Below, one piece after another: positions 59,014 to 64,000 of a stretch of 64,000 nucleotides of DNA. The stretch spans positions 62,001 to 126,000 of the forward strand of contig NZ_MKSQ01000026.1 in assembly GCF_001898115.1 (NCBI RefSeq). The letters run 5' to 3'. A program made the position numbers and the translations under genes. Source of the stretch: Allobosea sp. 67-29 (GTDB lineage: Bacteria; Pseudomonadota; Alphaproteobacteria; Rhizobiales; Beijerinckiaceae). Within the stretch, counting starts at the first letter, position 1; each line of letters starts with the position of its first letter. Below the pieces are notes generated by a model. The model was not told the DNA's origin and ran no database searches. It saw only the letters and a list, made by a program, of their open reading frames with translations.

Positions 59014-59826
59014 CTAGTTGCGCGCGGCGCTCGCCGTCACGCCCGGATCGACCTTGAAGCTTGACGCCTCGATCACCGCCGTGCCGATCATCGTCTTCAC
59101 CGAGATGCGCACCGGCACCATCACGTCGGTCCCCGCCACCGGAGCGAGCCAGGTGGTGATGTCGCGATTCTCGGCCATGAACTTCGTGCTGGGCCTGAGG
59201 GCCCTGTGCCCGGCAATCGGGACATAGCGCGCCTGGCAGACGGAAACCGGGCCGCTATAGCCTTCCAGCTTGACGTGGCGCGTACCGGCACTCGTCAGCT
59301 TGATGTCGTAGCGGGCGGCACCATCGAAGATCGGCAGGGTGCGATTGCAGGCGCCGTCGCGGCCCTTGCCGTTGACGGGCATGATGAAGGCGCTGAGCGG
59401 ATCGACGATGTTGCGCTTGTCACGCTCGCTCAGCGGCACGCGGTCCGGCTTCTCGTCGATCGGCGGCTCGATATCGATGCCGGCCACGCTGTTCTCGGCG
59501 AGCGCCATACGCACCGTGCGGCTCTCGCTGGAATTGGCGGAGCTGACGGCGAAGGTCTTCGGCGAAAGCCGCCCGCCGACCAGCGCGCCGGTCGCCGCAC
59601 CGGAGCCACGCCCGCCGGTGACCCCGCCGACGACCCCGGTGAGCTTGGCGACGAGGTCGAGCTTATAGGCGGCGCCGTCGATATTGCCGCTCAAGCCCGC
59701 CTTGCCGAAGGTGATTCCGAGCAGCGAGACGTCGTACCTGGCATCGAGCGATGCCGCCGACGCCTGGGCGGCGAAAGAGGTCGCGAAGATCACACCTGCC
59801 AGGGACGATGCGACGGCGGGCTTCAT
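59014..59826 (-). CDS. DUF3108 family exported protein
   Basis: A 270-residue periplasmic protein with a Sec signal (MKPAVASSLAGVIFATSFAAQASA). The mature part is strand-rich and begins SLDARYDVSLLGITFGKAGLSG, the characteristic opening of DUF3108. Two cysteines (GACNRTLP and VCQARYVP) may pair. It lies next to rpmB, an order found in many Rhizobiales. The role is unknown; the fold resembles lipid- or outer-membrane-related beta-barrel-like proteins. Confidence 0.85.
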   Translation of the reverse strand: MKPAVASSLAGVIFATSFAAQASAASLDARYDVSLLGITFGKAGLSGNIDGAAYKLDLVAKLTGVVGGVTGGRGSGAATGALVGGRLSPKTFAVSSANSSESRTVRMALAENSVAGIDIEPPIDEKPDRVPLSERDKRNIVDPLSAFIMPVNGKGRDGACNRTLPIFDGAARYDIKLTSAGTRHVKLEGYSGPVSVCQARYVPIAGHRALRPSTKFMAENRDITTWLAPVAGTDVMVPVRISVKTMIGTAVIEASSFKVDPGVTASAARN

Positions 59827-59991
59827 CCAGTTCCTCCGGAGCGGCCGGTCATGCCGCGACATGCACTGCGAATCCGCCCGAATCGTGACGCCTGGCGGTG
59901 CTTTCGGTCGGCTTTCCATATCAGCATCCGGCCCGGCGCTTTACGATCCGTTAACGCTGGCGGACGGCTGCCGCCGGGGCCGGAGTTTTTC

Positions 59992-60020
59992 TTGACGCAG
60001 GCTCCGGCCTTGGCTATGGA
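59992..60020 (+). promoter_or_regulatory. sigma-70-type promoter of rpmB
   Basis: TTGACG (59992-59997) and TATGGA (60015-60020) with a 17-base spacer, about 90 bases before the rpmB start. It is the best-matched promoter in the window. Confidence 0.75.
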
Positions 60021-60116
60021 ACCGCGACTTCAATTTGACTTCCGGTGCTCGATGGCCGGCACGTCGCGTGTCGGCATTTTTATTTGAGCCCCCCGGGGAT
60101 GCAAGGAACGATAACC

Positions 60117-60404
60117 ATGGCCCGCCGTTGCGAACTGACCGGGAAAGCCACCCAGACCGGCCACCTCGTCAGCCACTCGAACCGCAAGACGAAGACCGTC
60201 TTCCGTCCGAACCTCGTGAACGTCACGCTGCAGTCCGACGCGCTTGGCCGCTCGGTGCGCCTGCGCGTCTCGGCCAACGCCCTGCGTTCGGTCGAGCATC
60301 GCGGCGGCCTCGACGCCTTCCTGCTCAAGGCCGCGGCCGGCGACCTCTCGACCGGCGCGCTTTCGCTGAAGCGCGACCTCGAGAAGAAGCTCGCCGCGAA
60401 CTGA
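60117..60404 (+). CDS. rpmB: 50S ribosomal protein L28
   Basis: A 95-residue ribosomal protein starting MARRCELTGKATQTGHLVSHSNRKTK, with FRPNLVNVTLQSDALGRSVRLRVSANALRSVEH. The N-terminal CELTGK is standard, though the second zinc-type Cys pair is lost, as usual in alphaproteobacteria. It is monocistronic between its promoter and a strong terminator. A structural part of the large subunit. Confidence 0.98.
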   Translation: MARRCELTGKATQTGHLVSHSNRKTKTVFRPNLVNVTLQSDALGRSVRLRVSANALRSVEHRGGLDAFLLKAAAGDLSTGALSLKRDLEKKLAAN

Positions 60405-60431
60405 GCGAGCGACCTTTTCGGGTTTGAAGGA

Positions 60432-60454
60432 AGCGGCCGCAAGGCCGCTTTTTT
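60432..60454 (+). terminator. terminator after rpmB
   Basis: AGCGGCC (60432-60438) and GGCCGCT (60443-60449) pair around the stable tetraloop GCAA, followed by a T-run to 60454. It lies 27 bases past the rpmB stop. Confidence 0.92.
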
Positions 60455-60575
60455 CGTGCTTGGCTCGTCGTCGCGCTTGCCCGCATCGCGAACATTCACG
60501 CCGTGAATCGGCCTTTCCGGACCAAGATGCGGAGGGCCGGGACGAGCCCGGCCATCTCGGCAACGACGTCGTCCC

Positions 60576-61571
60576 TCAGGCCAGCTCGAATTCCAGCAGC
60601 AGCGTCCGCTGCAGGAACGAGAAATTGTCGTCCGAGATCAGGGTGAGAATCGTCCGCCCATCCTCGATATGGACCGACAGCCCCTCCATGTTGTCGATCT
60701 CGAACCCGAGATCCGCCTCGATCAGATACGTCCCGTCGAGCAGTGCTCCGGCCTTGAGATCGCGCCCGGCGATTCGCCTGATCCGCATGCCGACGCCCCG
60801 TAGCGGCTGATACCAGCGCTCGAGCAGCAGCATGTCGCCGGAAGGCAGGAAGGCGAGGTCGGTGATGTCGTAGCCGTCGTGCCGCGCCACCTTGAACAAT
60901 CCGGGCTTCGGGCCGCCGAGGATGACGCCGAGCGTCGGCTCGTCCTGCTTGCCCGAACGCTCGGCGACGGCGACGAGCGCGCCCTTGAGCGGTCCACCCG
61001 GCACGACGCCGAGGGCCTCCAGCCCGCGGTTGCGCGGCAGCCGCTTGATCTCCGCCGGTACAGGCACCGAGCGTGCCCGCGCCTCCATTCCCTGCGCGCC
61101 CCAGTCGAACCGCACGATCGCGTGCCGGCGCTCGATCCCGACATAGGCAACACCGTTGGCGATGCAGAGGCTTTCTGCATCGTACAGCCCGGAGCGGGTC
61201 AGGGGGCGCCCCGAAGTACCGAGGATCGCCGCCATCTCGGCGTCTGCGAGCGCGATTGGCCGGCCACCTTCCGCCGCGGCCTTCGCGGTCAGCCAGTAGC
61301 CGCGATCGCTGACCGAGACGAGCTCCCGCCCGTCGACGGAACGCCACAGCCCCGAGAAGCCGCCGAAACGCGGATGCCCGCAGGAGAGCGCCAGCCCGCC
61401 CCGGAAAGTCAGGGGGCCGAAGCGCCGCTTCTCGGGGTTGCGCGGCTCGAAGGCCGCGATGCGCCGGGCGCCGATCGCGACGGGAAAGCGATGCTGCTCG
61501 ATCGCCAGCGCCGCGCGCGGCAGTGCGAGCGAACCCAGCCCCGCGAGCAGGCCGCGACGGCTGAGGCGCAT
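60576..61571 (-). CDS. Tat-exported esterase-like/phytase-like beta-propeller protein
   Basis: A 331-residue exported protein. A twin-arginine signal (MRLSRRGLLAGLGSLALPRAALA) leads a domain of the esterase-like activity of phytase type: LSCGHPRFGGFSGLWRS, VSVSDRGYWLTA and RSGLYDAESLCIANGVAYVGIERRH are typical blades. Its enzymatic function is not established for most members. It is coupled to cobT by a one-base overlap (TGATG) and sits between cobT and rpmB, an order recurring in Rhizobiales. It likely acts in the periplasm. Confidence 0.85.
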   Translation of the reverse strand: MRLSRRGLLAGLGSLALPRAALAIEQHRFPVAIGARRIAAFEPRNPEKRRFGPLTFRGGLALSCGHPRFGGFSGLWRSVDGRELVSVSDRGYWLTAKAAAEGGRPIALADAEMAAILGTSGRPLTRSGLYDAESLCIANGVAYVGIERRHAIVRFDWGAQGMEARARSVPVPAEIKRLPRNRGLEALGVVPGGPLKGALVAVAERSGKQDEPTLGVILGGPKPGLFKVARHDGYDITDLAFLPSGDMLLLERWYQPLRGVGMRIRRIAGRDLKAGALLDGTYLIEADLGFEIDNMEGLSVHIEDGRTILTLISDDNFSFLQRTLLLEFELA

Positions 61572-63469
61572 CAGTGCAGACGGCGCGAACCGGACGACGA
61601 CCCCGAAGCCGGGCCGTCCTCCTCGAACAGCTCGGCGAGCTTCTCCGTCATCACGCCGCCGAGCTCCTCGGCATCGACGATGGTGACGGCGCGGCGATAG
61701 TAGCGCGTGACGTCGTGGCCGATGCCGATGGCGATCAGCTCCACCGGCGAGCGCGTCTCGATCTCGGCGATGACGTGGCGCAGATGCCGCTCGAGATAAT
61801 TGCCGGCATTGACCGAGAGGGTGGAATCGTCGACCGGCGCACCGTCCGAGATCACCATCAGGATCTTGCGCTGCTCCGGCCGTCCGAGCAGGCGCTTATG
61901 CGCCCAGTCCAGCGCCTCGCCGTCGATATTCTCCTTGAGCAGCCCTTCTCGCATCATCAGCCCAAGATTCTTGCGGGCGCGGCGCCAGGGGGCGTCCGCC
62001 GCCTTGTAGATGATGTGCCTGAGGTCGTTGAGGCGGCCCGGATTCGCCTGCTTGCCCGACTGCAGCCAGGCCTCGCGCGACAGACCGCCCTTCCAGGCGC
62101 GGGTCGTGAAGCCGAGCAGTTCGACCTTGACGCCGCAGCGCTCCAGCGTCCGGGCCAGGATGTCGGCGCAGGTCGCCGCGACCGTGATCGGCCGCCCGCG
62201 CATCGAGCCGGAATTGTCGATCAGCAGCGTGACCACGGTGTCGCGGAAGTTGACGTCCGATTCCTGCCGGAACGAGAGCGGCTGGAACGGATCGAGGATG
62301 ATGCGCGGCAGGCGGGCCGGATCGAGCGCGCCCTCCTCCAGGTCGAACTGCCAGGAGCGGTTCTGCTGCGCCATCAGGCGCCGCTGCAGCCGGTTCGCAA
62401 GCCGCGCAACGACGCCCTGGAGATGCGCGAGCTGCTTGTCGAGATAGGCGCGCAGGCGGGTCAGCTCCTCGGCGTCGCAGAGCTCCTCGGCGGTGACCGT
62501 CTCGTCGAACTTCGTCGTGTAGGCCTTGTAGTCGGTCGCCAGGCGGCCGTCGTTCTTGCCCTCGCGCGGGCGCGGGGCCTCGCCGGCCTCCTCGGATTCG
62601 GAGTTCTCGTCCTCCTCCTCCCAGTCGCCGGCCGGGGCATCCGTCGACTCGGAGGCGCCCTCCTGCAGTTCCTCGGTCGCGTCCTCGCTGACCTCGACCT
62701 CGGAGCGCTCGGAGCCGCTCTCCTGGTCGGATTCGCCTTCCTGCTGCTGCTGATCCTCGGAGGACTGGTCCTGATTGTCCTCGTCCTCGTCGGCGTCGTC
62801 GCCTTGCGCCGTCTGGTCGGCCATGTCGAGCGCCGCCAGCATGTCGCGCACCGTGCGCGCGAAGCCGCGCTGGTCCTCGATCGTCTTCGACAGCCGGTCG
62901 AGATCGTCGCCCGCCTTGGCCTCGATCTGCTCGCGCCAGAGATCCACGATCTTCTCGGCCGCCTTGGGCGGTTTCAGCCCGGTCAGCCGCTCGCGCACCA
63001 TCAGCGCCAGCGCGTCCTCGAGCGGCGCGTCGGCGCGATCGGTGATCTCCTCATAGCGGCCGCCGCGATGGTAGCGGTCCTCCAGCATCGCGGTGATGTT
63101 GCCGGCCGTGCCGGACATGCGTCGCGCCCCGATCGACTCGACCCGAGCCTGCTCGATGGCGTCGAAGACGGCGCGGGCGGCATCGCCCTCCGGCGCCGCA
63201 CGGCGATGGATCGCCGCGTCATGGCAGGCGAGGCGCAGCGCCATCGAATCGGCATGGCCGCGCAGGATCGCGACATCGCCGGCGGTGAGCTTGCGCGGCG
63301 GCTCGGGCAGCCGCGCCCGCTCGCCGACCAGCGAGGGCTTGTCGGCGGCGAAGACGATTTCCATCTCCGGCTTGCGTGCGATCGCCTTCATCGCGCCCGA
63401 AATCGCCCGCTTCAGCGGCTCGGCCGGGGCTTCCTTCGGCGTTCCGGGCTTGCGGTTCGAGATGCTCAT
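61571..63469 (-). CDS. cobT: cobaltochelatase subunit CobT
   Basis: A 632-residue subunit of the aerobic ATP-dependent cobaltochelatase (CobNST), inserting Co2+ into hydrogenobyrinic acid a,c-diamide in cobalamin synthesis. It has the CobT N-domain (about 60-260), a highly acidic and disordered linker (about 285-370, runs of Glu, Asp, Ser and Gln), and a C-terminal VWA domain with the MIDAS motif in DNSGSMRGRP and ISDGAPVDDS. The length is usual. The ATG at 63469 overlaps the acetyltransferase stop by four bases. cobS and cobN are not in the window; cobS normally lies close upstream. Confidence 0.95.
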   Translation of the reverse strand: MSISNRKPGTPKEAPAEPLKRAISGAMKAIARKPEMEIVFAADKPSLVGERARLPEPPRKLTAGDVAILRGHADSMALRLACHDAAIHRRAAPEGDAARAVFDAIEQARVESIGARRMSGTAGNITAMLEDRYHRGGRYEEITDRADAPLEDALALMVRERLTGLKPPKAAEKIVDLWREQIEAKAGDDLDRLSKTIEDQRGFARTVRDMLAALDMADQTAQGDDADEDEDNQDQSSEDQQQQEGESDQESGSERSEVEVSEDATEELQEGASESTDAPAGDWEEEDENSESEEAGEAPRPREGKNDGRLATDYKAYTTKFDETVTAEELCDAEELTRLRAYLDKQLAHLQGVVARLANRLQRRLMAQQNRSWQFDLEEGALDPARLPRIILDPFQPLSFRQESDVNFRDTVVTLLIDNSGSMRGRPITVAATCADILARTLERCGVKVELLGFTTRAWKGGLSREAWLQSGKQANPGRLNDLRHIIYKAADAPWRRARKNLGLMMREGLLKENIDGEALDWAHKRLLGRPEQRKILMVISDGAPVDDSTLSVNAGNYLERHLRHVIAEIETRSPVELIAIGIGHDVTRYYRRAVTIVDAEELGGVMTEKLAELFEEDGPASGSSSGSRRLH

Positions 63470-63882
63470 AGCGCCTTCGTGAAGTGATGCAGCGTTTGAC
63501 CGGCCACCGGATAATCCTCCATGCGGCCGCATTCGCGATAGCCGAGCTTGGGGTAGAAGCCCGGCGCCTGGATGCTCATCGTCGAAAGATAGACGCCGCG
63601 CGCGCCATAATCCTTCGCCTCCTGCTCCGCCTGGGCCAGCATCGCCGCCCCCATGCCGGTGCCGCGCTGGTTCCCGTCGATCCAGAACAGGTCGACATGA
63701 AGCCATTCCCACTTCAGTTCGCCAACCAGCCCGCCGAGAATCGCACCCTTGGCGTCGCGCAGGCTGATCGTCAGCGGCTTGCCGTTGCGCGGGCCGACCC
63801 GGTCCTGGTTATGGGCGCTGAGGCCCCGCAGCACCGCGGCGCGCGTCTCCTCCTGCTCGGGTTCGACCGTGATCGCGACCAT
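63466..63882 (-). CDS. GNAT acetyltransferase
   Basis: A 138-residue acetyltransferase. The fold begins ISLRDAKGAILGGLVGELKW, the acetyl-CoA loop is GNQRGTGMGAAMLAQAEQEA (the R/Q-x-x-G-x-G/A motif), and PGFYPKLGYRECGRMEDYP ends the fold in the usual way. The start MVAITVEPEQEETRAAVLRG lies 8 bases after the GFA-family gene's stop; its own stop overlaps cobT. Substrate unknown. It belongs to the operon running from the GFA gene to the phytase-like gene. Confidence 0.88.
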   Translation of the reverse strand: MVAITVEPEQEETRAAVLRGLSAHNQDRVGPRNGKPLTISLRDAKGAILGGLVGELKWEWLHVDLFWIDGNQRGTGMGAAMLAQAEQEAKDYGARGVYLSTMSIQAPGFYPKLGYRECGRMEDYPVAGQTLHHFTKAL

Positions 63883-63890
63883 CGCTCCCC

Positions 63891-64000
63891 CTAGCGCGAG
63901 CGCCCGTCGAACATCGTCGGCGAAAGCTCGGTCGGCTCGACCCCGGCGAGGCAGCGTACATTAACCGCGACCATCGGCGTGCCGTCGGGCCCGTTCGCCT
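63891..64000 (-). CDS. GFA family protein, C-terminal end (partial)
   Basis: The window ends inside a minus-strand gene. The visible 35 codons read ANGPDGTPMVAVNVRCLAGV then ending FDGRSR. The VNVRCL segment and closing FDGRS are the C-terminal marks of the glutathione-dependent formaldehyde-activating (GFA) family, whose Zn-binding, Mss4-like fold uses cysteines further upstream. The name is historical; many members have unknown substrates. It lies 8 bases before the acetyltransferase gene, so is likely the upstream operon member. Confidence 0.7.
   Translation of the reverse strand, partial: ANGPDGTPMVAVNVRCLAGVEPTELSPTMFDGRSR

Noticed and set aside
61574..63487. A 637-codon frame antisense to cobT
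   Set aside because: cobT is unmistakable (acidic linker and MIDAS motif). The antisense frame is an artefact of its codon bias.

Overview
This 64 kb stretch is ordinary chromosomal DNA of a high-GC alphaproteobacterium of the Rhizobiales (Hyphomicrobiales). Bosea or a close relative is my best guess, but it is an inference from gene content and order. Supporting signs are the hisN / MmgR-type sRNA / hutG / cpdR block, rpmB next to a DUF3108 gene and cobT, a Rhizobiales-type palindromic repeat, a ROSE thermometer in front of an hsp20 gene, and long antisense open frames typical of GC-rich coding DNA. I see no phage, insertion sequence, CRISPR array or plasmid function.

Layout. 1-8 kb: an ABC-F ATPase and the glutamate synthase genes gltD and gltB. 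8.6-13.2 kb: threonine aldolase, a secreted Pro/Ala-rich protein, a small heat-shock protein with a heat-shock promoter and RNA thermometer, a lysophospholipase-like hydrolase and hisN. 13.3-15.3 kb: two perfect dyads, an MmgR-like sRNA, hutG, cpdR and tRNA-Val(GAC). 15.7-24.3 kb: an EamA transporter, opgG divergent from a GH3 beta-glucosidase, a LysR regulator divergent from an SBF-like transporter, and three small proteins. 24.6-36.7 kb: a minus-strand operon of twelve tightly packed genes plus a LysR gene. It combines gallate-type lower-pathway enzymes (GalB, GalC and GalD-like), a type I extradiol dioxygenase, a core-MetE-like protein, a five-gene branched-chain ABC transporter, a TTT binding protein and a DUF1932 dehydrogenase. 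37-40.4 kb: a second OpgG/OpgD-like protein and small secreted or hypothetical proteins. 40.9-47.1 kb: heme oxygenase and a hybrid bacteriophytochrome, convergent with a three-gene two-component operon, the two sides separated by one palindromic repeat. 47.2-50.8 kb: a DUF6894 protein, a Crp-family regulator, tRNA-Ser(CGA), rplU, rpmA and an acetyltransferase. 50.9-57.2 kb: a minus-strand sugar-acid cluster (DenD-like, SDR, IlvD/Edd dehydratase, PEP-mutase-like lyase) with two acetyltransferases. 57.5-64 kb: aminotransferase with an SMR transporter, DUF3108, rpmB, a phytase-like esterase, cobT, an acetyltransferase and the end of a GFA-family gene.

The most distinctive region is the 24.6-36.7 kb operon. 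GalD, GalB and GalC would carry 4-oxalomesaconate to pyruvate and oxaloacetate. The usual LigAB-type gallate dioxygenase is missing, and the only ring-cleavage candidate is a VOC-fold (type I) enzyme translationally coupled to a MetE-like gene. That suggests a variant, possibly methoxylated, aromatic-acid pathway. The second theme is light and stress sensing: bacteriophytochrome output through HWE/HisKA_2 kinases, and RNA-level control by an MmgR-like sRNA and a ROSE thermometer.
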